Part shown: in pieces, positions 25,019-33,926 of the stretch
How positions within the stretch are numbered: the stretch's first letter is position 1
Layout of the letters: each line of letters starts with the position of its first letter
DNA from: Verrucomicrobiales bacterium
GTDB taxonomy: Bacteria; Verrucomicrobiota; Verrucomicrobiia; Verrucomicrobiales; DEV007
Length of the DNA stretch: 64,000 bases
Direction: 5' to 3'
Assembly (NCBI GenBank): GCA_012960505.1
Contig: DUBC01000011.1
Coordinates: 35,115 to 99,114 of the forward strand
The notes under the pieces: model-generated
Told to the model about the DNA's origin: nothing
Seen by the model: only the letters and a program-made list of their open reading frames with translations
Database searches by the model: none
Translations under genes and position numbers: made by a program

Positions 25019-26722
25019 ATGAAATTTCCTAGTTGTTTACTACTTTGGATTGCTTTTTCGATGAGTTCCGGAAAGCTCATGAGTGCCGATCTGAGTGATC
25101 TCTCGTACTCGGTGAAGTACGGCTCTGTAATTATTACCGATTGCAAGACGACCGCTACTGGAGAATTGGAAATACCGGCATTGATTGGTGAATCCCCTGT
25201 TACTAAGATTGGGAACGCCGCTTTCCGAGGATGTTCAAATTTGACCAGCATTACTATTCCTGACGGGGTCACCACAATAGGTGACGAGTCATTTTATTCA
25301 TGCTCTTTGCTGGCGGCGATAACTATCCCTGATACGGTGTTCAGTATCGGTGAGTCGGCTTTCCGTTATTGTAATTCCTTAATGGCCATTAATTTGCCCG
25401 AAGGCATTACAAGTATTGGAGATTCTGCGTTCCATAATTGTGGAAGCTTGAGTGAAGTTCTTATTCCAAGCACCGTAGTTCAAATAGGTGAGAGGGCTTT
25501 CAGGGATTGTAAGAATTTGGCCAGAATAGTTATTCCTGCGGGAGTGTCTAATGTTGAGCGGCTTGCCTTTTATGGTTGTACAAATCTGAGGCAAGTTCAC
25601 ATAGAGGGTGAATTACCTTCTTTCGGGAGTAATGTTTTTGGAGGTTCTGCAAATTCTTATATTACTTATTCTGGGGACCTAACGACGGTCGCTGGTAGAC
25701 CAAGTTTTAGTCCTAGTCAGCTCTTTGAAGTTAACAATCTGCAGGAAACAATTAAGGTCAAGGACGCCCAAATTGCACAATTAGCTATTCGCCCCTCAGT
25801 GCAGGAGATTCAGGACGCTCGTGCCGGATCAATAATAATGAGAAAGGATCCGGAGACAGGAAAAGCAAAGTTGCAATTTAGGCTTGAGCAAACGGACGAT
25901 TTTGAGTCATGGGATCCTTACGAGGGTGGGGAGTTGAGCGTTTCGGGTGAAGGCGGATTTGAATTACTTTTGCCACTTGATGAAGATAAGAAGTGGCTCC
26001 GTGTCGGAATGGATGGAAAACCACCTGAGTCACTCGAGTCCGGTGGGGATCTTGGTGGAGTTGATTTTGGGGATTTACTTAACGGGCTTCCTGGAGGATT
26101 CCCTGGCGTAAATGTCGGAGGTGACGATAAAGGAGGTGAAGGTGAAGGAGGTGAAGGTGAAGGGATAAACTTGGGTGATTTAAATTTAGATGGAATTGAC
26201 CTCGAGAACATTAATCTAGAGGACTTAAATCTAGAGGACTTAAATCTAGAGGACTTAAATCTAGAGGACTTAAATCTGGGAGGACTGGATCTTGGTAATC
26301 TTGGAGACTTGAATTTAGAAGGGCTTAATCTTGGTGATATTGAAATCACGCCTTTGCAGTTAGTGCAGCTTGCCTTGCTTTTTAATCAATTTCTTGCTGA
26401 TGTTTCTGACGTGATTGGAGTGGACGTAACTAATATTTTCCAAGGAGATGTTAATGTGGACGGAGGCGGTGAAGGCGGTGAAGGCGGTGAAGGAGATGAA
26501 GCGGGCGGAGGTGATGGAGGCATAGTTGACCCGGGGTTTGGGACTGATGAAGGTGAAGATAATGGGAATGGAGGGATTGACCTTGGAGGGATTGACCTTG
26601 GAGGGATTGACCTTGGAGGGATTGACCTTGGAGGGATTGACCTTGGGTTTTTAAATCAACTCTTCAATGGGATATCGATTCTTCCTGAAGCCGATGACGG
26701 TGTTGCAGCTGAAGCTGAGTAG
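25019..26722 (+). CDS. BspA-type leucine-rich-repeat surface protein with pentapeptide-style repeats
   Basis: 567 aa. Residues 1-24 form a signal peptide. Residues 30-215 hold about six BspA/LRR_5 repeats of the form IGxxAFxxCxxLxxIxIPxxV (for example TKIGNAAFRGCSNLTSITIP). Residues 260-335 match the shared beta module (LQFRLEQTDDFESWDPYEGG, then KKWLRVGMDG). From about 345 the protein is Gly/Asp-rich; residues 385-440 repeat five-residue steps such as DLNLE, and residues 518-542 repeat GGIDL five times, both close to pentapeptide-repeat beta-helices. BspA-type LRR proteins are adhesins in other bacteria. Adhesion is therefore a reasonable inference. No cell-wall or membrane anchor is seen. 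Confidence 0.75.
   Translation: MKFPSCLLLWIAFSMSSGKLMSADLSDLSYSVKYGSVIITDCKTTATGELEIPALIGESPVTKIGNAAFRGCSNLTSITIPDGVTTIGDESFYSCSLLAAITIPDTVFSIGESAFRYCNSLMAINLPEGITSIGDSAFHNCGSLSEVLIPSTVVQIGERAFRDCKNLARIVIPAGVSNVERLAFYGCTNLRQVHIEGELPSFGSNVFGGSANSYITYSGDLTTVAGRPSFSPSQLFEVNNLQETIKVKDAQIAQLAIRPSVQEIQDARAGSIIMRKDPETGKAKLQFRLEQTDDFESWDPYEGGELSVSGEGGFELLLPLDEDKKWLRVGMDGKPPESLESGGDLGGVDFGDLLNGLPGGFPGVNVGGDDKGGEGEGGEGEGINLGDLNLDGIDLENINLEDLNLEDLNLEDLNLEDLNLGGLDLGNLGDLNLEGLNLGDIEITPLQLVQLALLFNQFLADVSDVIGVDVTNIFQGDVNVDGGGEGGEGGEGDEAGGGDGGIVDPGFGTDEGEDNGNGGIDLGGIDLGGIDLGGIDLGGIDLGFLNQLFNGISILPEADDGVAAEAE
26216..26275 (+). repeat. Four 15-base tandem repeats inside the LRR gene
   Basis: CTAGAGGACTTAAAT is repeated four times without a mismatch and encodes LEDLN steps. 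The DNA identity shows recent expansion; the number of units could vary between strains. Confidence 0.9.
26570..26644 (+). repeat. Five 15-base tandem repeats inside the LRR gene
   Basis: GGAGGGATTGACCTT occurs five times in exact tandem and encodes GGIDL x5. The unit length is again five codons, so changes in copy number keep the frame. Confidence 0.9.
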
Positions 26723-26756
26723 GGGATTTATTTTGGTGTAAGGTAGAGGATAGTCC

Positions 26757-28142
26757 ATGCGCGCTTGTTTATTTTTGTTCTTTGCTCTCTCCCTGGGCAC
26801 CGAGGCAGCAAGGAAACCTAACGTCATCTTTATATTTACTGATGATCAGGGAACGCTTGATGCGAATTGTTTCGGATCTGAGGATTTGCACACTCCGGCA
26901 ATGGATGAGTTGGCGGATAATGGAATAAGGTTCACTCAAGCCTACTCGCATACGGTATGCTGTCCTGCCCGAGCAGCCTTATTAACTGGCCGGTATCCTC
27001 AACGATCAGGCGTTAACTCTTGGACTCAGGGAGACTTGAAGAGCGGCAGAGGAATTAATATGTTCGGGAATGAGGTTACAATTGCTGAAGCTCTTCGTTC
27101 TGCTGGATACCGAACCGCTTTGTTTGGAAAATGGCATTTGGGAGCGGCCCGTGAGAGTGGCCCAACGACACAAGGGTTTGATGAGTTCTTTGGCCTGCGC
27201 GGAGGGTTCATTGATAATTATAATCATCACTTTCTTCATGGTTCAGGGTTTCATGATCTCTACGAGAAGACAAAAGAGATTCATGCGAAGGGTAAATATT
27301 TTCCAGAGATGATGACCGATCGTGCACTGAACTTTATTGAAAGAAACAAGAATGGGCCCTTCTTTCTTTATTTTGCGCTAAACATTCCTCATTACCCGGA
27401 ACAGGCTCTCGAGATGTTTGGCGACAGGTACAAGGGCCTGCCAATGCCGCGACGGTCTTACGCAGCCATGATTAGTACGACGGACCATTACATTGGCAAG
27501 GTCTTGAAGAGACTCAATGATCTGGGACTACGGAAAGATACAATCATTGTATTCATGAGTGATAACGGTCACTCGACTGAGCATAGCCAGATACGTGTTG
27601 ATGGGCACAGTAGTGGCTTAAAGAAAGGGCATTATTATGGAGCTCATGGAGGAGGAGGAAACGCTGGGCCGTACTTGGGCAATAAGGGGACTTTCTTTGA
27701 AGGTGGCATTAGAGTGCCTGCAATTTTGTCTTATCCCAAAGAACTGCCGAAGGCTAAGGTTAAGAGTCAAGCGGTCACTTCGATGGATTGGTATCCAACA
27801 ATCCTTGATTTGTGTGGGATCAAAAAGAACGAGTCAGTTTCTTTTGATGGCAAGAGTCTAGTTCCCATGATTATGGATAAAGGAGACAAAGAGATTCATG
27901 ACGAATTTCATTGGGCATGGCAGAACCAGTGGGCCGTTCGAGTAGGAGATTGGAAACTAATTGGACGAGGATCGTGGGATTTGAAGTCGGGACAAAAGAT
28001 CCCGTCCGGCACTCATCTTGGTAAAGTTTCAGGCGAGGCGCCGGAAAAGAAGAACTATGCTTCAGAAAAGAAAGAACTTCTAAAGGAACTCAAGGATGCC
28101 CATGACCGGTGGTCAGAAATGGTAGGGTTCTCGGCAAGATGA
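26757..28142 (+). CDS. Exported sulfatase (formylglycine-dependent)
   Basis: 461 aa with an N-terminal signal peptide (MRACLFLFFALSLGTEA). Alkaline-phosphatase-fold sulfatase: NVIFIFTDDQGT with the metal Asp pair near residue 28, the maturation motif CCPARAALLTGR (C-x-P-x-R, first Cys near residue 69 becoming formylglycine), FGKWHLG, and VFMSDNGHS with the second metal pair, then NKGTFFEGGIRVPAI. At 461 aa it fits the common S1 exported subfamily. The Cys-type active site needs a formylglycine-generating enzyme, not present in this window. The stop overlaps the start of the next gene (ATGA), so it is probably co-translated with the lyase-like protein and may desulfate the same polysaccharide. 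Confidence 0.92.
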   Translation: MRACLFLFFALSLGTEAARKPNVIFIFTDDQGTLDANCFGSEDLHTPAMDELADNGIRFTQAYSHTVCCPARAALLTGRYPQRSGVNSWTQGDLKSGRGINMFGNEVTIAEALRSAGYRTALFGKWHLGAARESGPTTQGFDEFFGLRGGFIDNYNHHFLHGSGFHDLYEKTKEIHAKGKYFPEMMTDRALNFIERNKNGPFFLYFALNIPHYPEQALEMFGDRYKGLPMPRRSYAAMISTTDHYIGKVLKRLNDLGLRKDTIIVFMSDNGHSTEHSQIRVDGHSSGLKKGHYYGAHGGGGNAGPYLGNKGTFFEGGIRVPAILSYPKELPKAKVKSQAVTSMDWYPTILDLCGIKKNESVSFDGKSLVPMIMDKGDKEIHDEFHWAWQNQWAVRVGDWKLIGRGSWDLKSGQKIPSGTHLGKVSGEAPEKKNYASEKKELLKELKDAHDRWSEMVGFSAR

Positions 28143-30232
28143 GTAGAATATTTTTTATCTTAATACTATTAATTAGTTCAGTTATTCATGCGGCTGATAA
28201 GAACTCTCTATTGTCAGGGCATCCTCGAGAGTCATACAGGGGTGTTAAGAATATCGAGGAAATGGAGGAGGCTTTGAGGAAATCGATGGGAGCATCGGAG
28301 AAGCACTCTTTTTCGCGAGGCTGGTGGGTCTGGGACCGATTAAGGTGCCGTTATGTGGACGGAGACAGGAAAGATAAAGGTGCGTTGAAAGTGCTGCGTG
28401 CTGTCTTTAGAGGGCTGATACTGGACAAGCATCAGAGATTAAAAGAGAAGAGAGAGGGCAATCTGCTTTATTTATTTTATACGACGCTGACTGGGGACAG
28501 TAAGGAGTCGACCCTCAATGTTGAGGGCCGTAAAGTATATAGAGATCTTCACGGTGGAGGTTATCATGGTGGTTGGGGAGGTGCTGCGAGGATGAGAATT
28601 TATCAGGAATTAGCCAGTCAGGGGATGCTTACGGATGAAGAGAAGATTCGTTTTGAGGAAATTGTGAAGCAGAGTCTCGAATCTAGATTTATTAATTTCA
28701 AGAAGAAGGCGCAATCTGCAAACAATCACTCTTTCGGTAATGCTGGAGGAATTGCTCTTGCTCTGAAGCTTTATCCCGACGCGCCTCAAGCAGTCGAGGC
28801 CAAGGCCTGGATTGATAGGATATGGAAGAGCTTGTCTGATTTCGCGGATTGGACTGAGTGGACCTACTATCCTTATGGCCCGATATTTCTTCATGGGTTA
28901 ATCGATATTGCGGAGGCCACGGGTAGGATAGATAAGGAGAAAGAGTTAATTAATTCTGTTGCTAAGAGGTGTTTGGGATTTGTTCATGGGGGAGGTGTTC
29001 GAGGGAATCCAAATTCCGGATCAATGGTCAGGGATGATCTTGATTCGACCTATGAGGATCCTTGGAACGTGGGGTATTATAACGTGGAGACTTCATCCAG
29101 GGACGGGCACTTGTGGTACCGATTGGCTCAGCATTATAAGAATCCGCACTATTTGTGGGCCGCCGAGCAAGTGGCAATCGGAGGCCGTCCAATCAGAGGA
29201 GACGTTCCTAGAGATTACATTTCTGCATACGAGCGCCGCTTTGCGTGGTTTGTTAAGCGCGGAATTAAACCTGAAGTGCCTCCAGGAGGATCAATGATCG
29301 GAATGCTTAGCTCAATGAAAGAGAAAATTCCTGAGAGGCTTTACCTTAATCAAGACCGACAAGCAGGAACTCCCTTTGCTGCGTACTTTCTTTACCCGCA
29401 TAAGGATGAACACTTGGATAATGTGTCAGGGCATCTTTACGAGTACTCGGCCTCTGGATCCAAGTACCTGCATACCTCTGGTAAATATAATAATGTTTAT
29501 AGGGATGATATGCCAATTGGTGGAGGAGCAGGGGAGGAGAGCTTGGATCTTTTATTAGTCCTTCATAACCGCCATAAATTTCCGCTTCATCCTGATAGGA
29601 AAGGAGATCACCGTGATTCTATGCGTCGTGGAAATATTAAGCATGACGATAAATTTGTTGCTGCAGGAAACAATCCTGAGGGGGACTCATATGGGCAGTT
29701 TGCTTACAATGATTATTACGGTAAGGACAGTCGCTGGGAGAGGAGATCAGTTCTGACAAGGGAAGGCTATTTTGTTGTGATGGACAAGTACCGTGGTTCG
29801 AAAATTCTTGGAAATGAGTATCAGGCTGGTCCTGTCTGGCATGTGGGTTATGAAAAGTCCATGGATTCAGGGGATCAGGAAGAAAACTGGTTTGATGCTC
29901 CACCAATAGATAACGCGTGGTGGAAGAAAGGTAAGTCCAGGCTCTTGCTCGTTACGCATTCCTCCAAAAAGTCTAAGCATGGAAAATTGAAGCAGCCACA
30001 TTCTCAGGATACTGCGGCCAACATTACAGTATTTTCTTACCGTCCAATCAGAGCGCTTCGTGATGAACTTTTCTTGAGTGTCTTTGTTCCTTATGATTTG
30101 CCGCAGGACCCAAGTGCTATTCGTGAGAAAACGAGCATTCAAATGAATGATAACGGTTCATATGAAGTGACCTTTGATTCTGAGGGAGTCAGGGTATTGG
30201 TTGGAGAAACCTGGTCAGTTAATCGAAAATAA
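28139..30232 (+). CDS. Exported protein resembling heparinase/alginate-lyase-type enzymes
   Basis: 697 aa from the ATG at 28139, which overlaps the sulfatase stop and is followed directly by a signal peptide (MSRIFFILILLISSVIHA). Residues about 100-330 look all-alpha, with NNHSFGNAGGIALALKLYP, TYYPYGPIFLHGLIDIAEA and SSRDGHLWYRLAQHYKNPHY, like the toroid of polysaccharide lyases. Residues about 350-690 become beta-rich, with HLDNVSGHLYEYSASGSKY, ERRSVLTREGYFVVMDKYRG and VRVLVGETWSV, like the beta-sandwich domain of heparinase II/III. Conserved-looking Asn, His, Tyr and Arg residues could form a lyase site. I cannot assign a CAZy family. Linkage to a sulfatase supports a sulfated-glycan role (inference). 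Confidence 0.55.
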   Translation: MSRIFFILILLISSVIHAADKNSLLSGHPRESYRGVKNIEEMEEALRKSMGASEKHSFSRGWWVWDRLRCRYVDGDRKDKGALKVLRAVFRGLILDKHQRLKEKREGNLLYLFYTTLTGDSKESTLNVEGRKVYRDLHGGGYHGGWGGAARMRIYQELASQGMLTDEEKIRFEEIVKQSLESRFINFKKKAQSANNHSFGNAGGIALALKLYPDAPQAVEAKAWIDRIWKSLSDFADWTEWTYYPYGPIFLHGLIDIAEATGRIDKEKELINSVAKRCLGFVHGGGVRGNPNSGSMVRDDLDSTYEDPWNVGYYNVETSSRDGHLWYRLAQHYKNPHYLWAAEQVAIGGRPIRGDVPRDYISAYERRFAWFVKRGIKPEVPPGGSMIGMLSSMKEKIPERLYLNQDRQAGTPFAAYFLYPHKDEHLDNVSGHLYEYSASGSKYLHTSGKYNNVYRDDMPIGGGAGEESLDLLLVLHNRHKFPLHPDRKGDHRDSMRRGNIKHDDKFVAAGNNPEGDSYGQFAYNDYYGKDSRWERRSVLTREGYFVVMDKYRGSKILGNEYQAGPVWHVGYEKSMDSGDQEENWFDAPPIDNAWWKKGKSRLLLVTHSSKKSKHGKLKQPHSQDTAANITVFSYRPIRALRDELFLSVFVPYDLPQDPSAIREKTSIQMNDNGSYEVTFDSEGVRVLVGETWSVNRK

Positions 30233-30327
30233 AATCAAAAGGTCGGAGGGATAAGCTCAGTATTGCTGAGTAAAAATACCAATAATTTGATTTGATTGGT
30301 CGAGCCTAATTTCTTTAACATCGGGAG

Positions 30328-31053
30328 ATGGACAATAAGAAATTAATCGCGATAACAGGAGCAAGTTCTGGTATCGGTGCCGCGACAGCTAAGGCCTTTT
30401 CAGCAGCAGGTTACCCGCTCCTTCTCATGGCTCGAAGAATTGAGCTCATGGAGGCTATGAATTTACCAAACGCTATATGCAAAGAGGTTGATGTTCTTGA
30501 TCTTGAGGGTATGAAGGCTGCCATTTCTGAGGCCGAGGACGCTCATGGTGAAGTGGACTGCATGATTAATAATGCCGGAGTGATGATTAACGGGAAACCT
30601 CAATTTCAAAATCCTGAAGATTGGCAGAAGATGCTCGATGTTAATATTAGGGGTGTTCTCAACGGCATTCATTTAGTTCTCAAGAACATGGTGGAGAGGC
30701 GGAGTGGAACTATTGTCAACATGGGATCCATTGCTGGGATTAAAACTTTCCCAGATCATACAGTTTACTGCGGAACTAAGTTCGCAGTGCACGCTATCAC
30801 TGAGAATATTCGTGAAGAGGTTTCTGGGAGTAATGTTAGACTAATTAATATAGCTCCAGGAATGGTTTATACTGAACTTTTAGATCATGGTTGTGAAGAA
30901 GAAGCCAGAAAAGGTTGGATGGATTATGCGGAACAGATTGGAGGGGCTCTAAAGCCTGACGCTATAGCACAGTCAGTTCTATTTTCTTACCAGATGCCGC
31001 AGGAGGTTTGTGTGAGAGAGATTGTGATTTGTCCGACAGGCCAAGAGCCTTAA
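30328..31053 (+). CDS. Short-chain dehydrogenase/reductase
   Basis: 241 aa classical SDR. TGASSGIG near residues 10-17 is the dinucleotide loop, NNAG near 84-87 is the strand-beta4 motif, GSIAG carries the catalytic Ser, and YCGTK near 147-151 carries the Tyr-x-x-x-Lys pair. MARRIE after beta2 with Arg residues suggests NADP(H). The C terminus ends REIVICPTGQEP, as in the YdfG/serine-dehydrogenase-like group. The substrate is unknown. It follows the lyase-like gene after about 95 bases on the same strand, so it may process a released sugar, but this is only context. Confidence 0.88.
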   Translation: MDNKKLIAITGASSGIGAATAKAFSAAGYPLLLMARRIELMEAMNLPNAICKEVDVLDLEGMKAAISEAEDAHGEVDCMINNAGVMINGKPQFQNPEDWQKMLDVNIRGVLNGIHLVLKNMVERRSGTIVNMGSIAGIKTFPDHTVYCGTKFAVHAITENIREEVSGSNVRLINIAPGMVYTELLDHGCEEEARKGWMDYAEQIGGALKPDAIAQSVLFSYQMPQEVCVREIVICPTGQEP

Positions 31054-31137
31054 AAAGTGCTCTTCTGTTTATTGATAATTGTACCTGTTAAATTTTAATA
31101 TTGCTATTTTTTTCAATAATATTACGAATAATTAAAT

Positions 31138-33900
31138 ATGTGGAAACTTATTACTTTTGTTTTTTTGTCATTATTATTGTTCCATCTTAATTTATATGGT
31201 GGAAATATTTTCACGCTTGGGATTGATGATGAGAGTCAGGCGGAATTTTCACAGGAAAGCTTTAATTCCAATTCTGCTCCTGGGTCCCCGACTCTTAAAG
31301 ATGACGATTACTATTTTTTAGGAAGTTATGATGGGATCGGAGTTCTTCAGGCGGATGAGGACATAGTAAATTTTGAACGGGCCGTCACTAATGGTGACAA
31401 AAATAATCGGATACATTTCCATCTGGATTCTAATGATATAATCAATAATGAGTATACGCTCACTGTTGATCTGATTGGTGGAGGTTGGTGGGATGCTCCT
31501 GCAGGTGCTAGTGGAGTCGGCTGGGGCATACATGATGTCCGCGCTAACTTTAATGGGGTTGAGATTTTCGCAGAATCTGAAATTGTCGAAAATAGACTTG
31601 TCACTGCGGTTTTTGACGCATTTTCAGTCAACGCCGTGGCAGGAGAAAATGTGATTGAAATTACTCGGGTAGGAGGTGACAGCAAGGGAAACGGCACTGA
31701 TTATGGCTGGATTCAGTTTGATTACATTACCTTAGAGGCTAGTGCAGTAGCTGAGCCTGGACTCATCCAGTCATTCTTTACTGATTCAAATGAAGTTGCT
31801 GCTGATTCTCCAACTGCAACTTTATCATGGCAGGTCGATTCTGATCCTGAAACGAGTGTTTTTATTGACAATGGGATTGGTGAAGTGACTGCGATCACTT
31901 CTGAAGGAGCTGGAAGTATTGATGTCAGGATCTCCGCAGTTACCACATATGTTCTTACCGTAAAGGGAGTAGACGGAGACGAAGCGACTGCTTCTTTGAC
32001 TATTGGGTATCAACCTTATGCCGAGATTTGGACTGTGGGCTTGATTAATGGATCTCAGGCTGAGTTCAGCCAGGAAAAAGGAACGTCCAATGAAGAGTCG
32101 GAAGGGTCCCCGCTATTTCAAGATGATGATTATTTTCTTACTGGCAATTATGGGGGAGAAATTGGAAATTTAGAATCAGATGAGGCGTGGCTCAATCTGG
32201 ACCGGGCCGTAACAAATAATGATCCAAACAACAGGTTTCATTTTTTGCTGGATTCTTTACAGGCAGACGAGTCCAGTCAGATGAGATTTACTATGAATCT
32301 TATCTGGGGAGGTTGGTGGGATGCAGAAGCGAATTCTAGTGGCGAAGGTTTTGGTACCCATGATGTTGAAATTAAATTGAATGGAAATGTCATTTCAGCC
32401 CATTCTGATATTACGAAAAATGAATTGATTGTGGAAACTTTTTCAGGAGATGAAGGCGGAGCGGTGCAAGGAGAAAATGTTATTGAGGTGAGTAGGACCA
32501 GTGGAGACAGTAAGGGGAACGGTGGAAATTCAGGTTGGATTCAAATTGATTATGCCTCACTAGAAGTTGACCTCAGTCAGATAGTGCGTGACAAGCCCAT
32601 CACTTCATTTTCTTCTAATAAGAGTCTAATTGTGCCCGGGACATCGGCCTCCCTTAATTGGCTTGTTGATCCAACTGCAACCGTATCGATAGATCAAGGG
32701 GTAGGAGACGTGGGTGGGAAAACAATTGATGGTATTGGAAGTATAGAGATCGATCCTAGTGTGAATACAACTTATACACTGACCTCGGTCCGGGGAAATG
32801 ATGTCGAAACGGCGACCGTGAGAGTTGAGGTTGATCTGATAGAGTTTTTCCAGTCGACTGTTCTTGAGGTCACACCAGATGAGCCGACCGCGCGCCTTTC
32901 ATGGTCAGTTTATTCGATCCCCGGGATGACTCTGTCAGTTGATAATGGCATTGGTGATGTCACATCGCTTACAGAGGACGGGTCCGGGTCTATTGATGTT
33001 AGGCCATCTTCAACTACCACTTATACTATGACGGCAACGAGGCCGAATGTTCCGGAAGAAGACACAGAACAAGTTTCTCTCACTGTCGAATACAATGGGT
33101 ATTCTGTTCTGTGGAGTTTGGGAGTTGATGATAATACTCAGGCGGAATTTTCCATAGAGGACTTTAATTCAAACCCTCTTCCAGGTGCGGCAGATGCTAA
33201 GGATGATGATTATTATTTTGTCGGAAACTATGCAGATATTGGAGAAGTGCTTGAGGATGAAGATAGCGCTTTAAACTTTGAAAGAGCAGTGACTAACGGA
33301 GATCCCAACAATCGGATCCATTTCATGCTTAACCCTGAGCAAGCATCTCCGTCTTCAGAAATACGTATTTCAATGGATATGATTAGCGGTGGATGGTGGG
33401 ACGCCTTGGCTGGGCAGGGTGGTGGTGGTTTTGGAATTCATGACGTATCGGTCAAGTTTAATGGAGAAGAAGTGATGGTGTCGGAGGGCATTGAGCGGGA
33501 CACATCCCTGAGTGCTACATTCACCGCTGCAGAAGTCGGCGCCGAAATAGGTGAAAATACGATAGAAATTACTAGGACAGGTGGAGACAGTAAGGGTGAT
33601 GGAACGGACTATGGTTGGATACAGTTTGATTATATCTTAGCAGAGATTGATTCTCTAGGACCTAGAATCTTTGAGATTAATGATTATGAATACGACGCTG
33701 CAGGTAAGTATCTTTCGATCTCTTTCCCCTCTAGCCCTGGTCAGTTTTTCCTAGTTGAGGTATCTAATGATATGCAGACTTGGTTCGAATATGATGATAG
33801 TGTTGAAGCGAATGAGGAAGGCTCTTCTACAACTTACGCCGTGGAGTTTTTGGGGGATGAAGGCGATGCATTTTTTGTAAGAGCATCACGTTTTCCGTAA
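31138..33900 (+). CDS. Exported protein with three copies of a 'GGWWDA' beta domain and Ig-like linkers
   Basis: 920 aa with an N-terminal signal peptide (residues 1-22). A domain of about 180 aa occurs three times (residues about 24-200, 296-478 and 655-838). Each copy runs L-G-[IVL]-D/N-x-x-[ST]-QAEFS, DDDY, AVTN-D/G-NNR-HF, GGWWDA, G-x-HDV, GENVIE and GGDSKG-GW-Q-DY. Three Ig-like linkers (about 208-290, 488-565 and 568-650) share ATLSW, [IV]D-GIG-V and TTYTLT. The last about 75 residues (VEVSNDMQTWFEYDD, then AFFVRASRF) are the common C-terminal module. I know no name for the repeated domain. The layout suggests a carbohydrate-binding or structural surface protein. Confidence 0.65.
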   Translation: MWKLITFVFLSLLLFHLNLYGGNIFTLGIDDESQAEFSQESFNSNSAPGSPTLKDDDYYFLGSYDGIGVLQADEDIVNFERAVTNGDKNNRIHFHLDSNDIINNEYTLTVDLIGGGWWDAPAGASGVGWGIHDVRANFNGVEIFAESEIVENRLVTAVFDAFSVNAVAGENVIEITRVGGDSKGNGTDYGWIQFDYITLEASAVAEPGLIQSFFTDSNEVAADSPTATLSWQVDSDPETSVFIDNGIGEVTAITSEGAGSIDVRISAVTTYVLTVKGVDGDEATASLTIGYQPYAEIWTVGLINGSQAEFSQEKGTSNEESEGSPLFQDDDYFLTGNYGGEIGNLESDEAWLNLDRAVTNNDPNNRFHFLLDSLQADESSQMRFTMNLIWGGWWDAEANSSGEGFGTHDVEIKLNGNVISAHSDITKNELIVETFSGDEGGAVQGENVIEVSRTSGDSKGNGGNSGWIQIDYASLEVDLSQIVRDKPITSFSSNKSLIVPGTSASLNWLVDPTATVSIDQGVGDVGGKTIDGIGSIEIDPSVNTTYTLTSVRGNDVETATVRVEVDLIEFFQSTVLEVTPDEPTARLSWSVYSIPGMTLSVDNGIGDVTSLTEDGSGSIDVRPSSTTTYTMTATRPNVPEEDTEQVSLTVEYNGYSVLWSLGVDDNTQAEFSIEDFNSNPLPGAADAKDDDYYFVGNYADIGEVLEDEDSALNFERAVTNGDPNNRIHFMLNPEQASPSSEIRISMDMISGGWWDALAGQGGGGFGIHDVSVKFNGEEVMVSEGIERDTSLSATFTAAEVGAEIGENTIEITRTGGDSKGDGTDYGWIQFDYILAEIDSLGPRIFEINDYEYDAAGKYLSISFPSSPGQFFLVEVSNDMQTWFEYDDSVEANEEGSSTTYAVEFLGDEGDAFFVRASRFP

Positions 33901-33926
33901 ACAATTAACATCCATACTCAGAATCA

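Noticed and set aside
25918..26349. 143-codon minus-strand frame opposite the LRR gene
   Set aside because: Ser/Pro/Lys shadow of the Gly/Asp-rich repeat region; no start context and no independent features.
26570..26644. Possible CRISPR-like array of short exact repeats
   Set aside because: Units are contiguous with no spacers and lie in frame inside a protein gene; the same holds for the repeats at 26216, 62592 and 63932.
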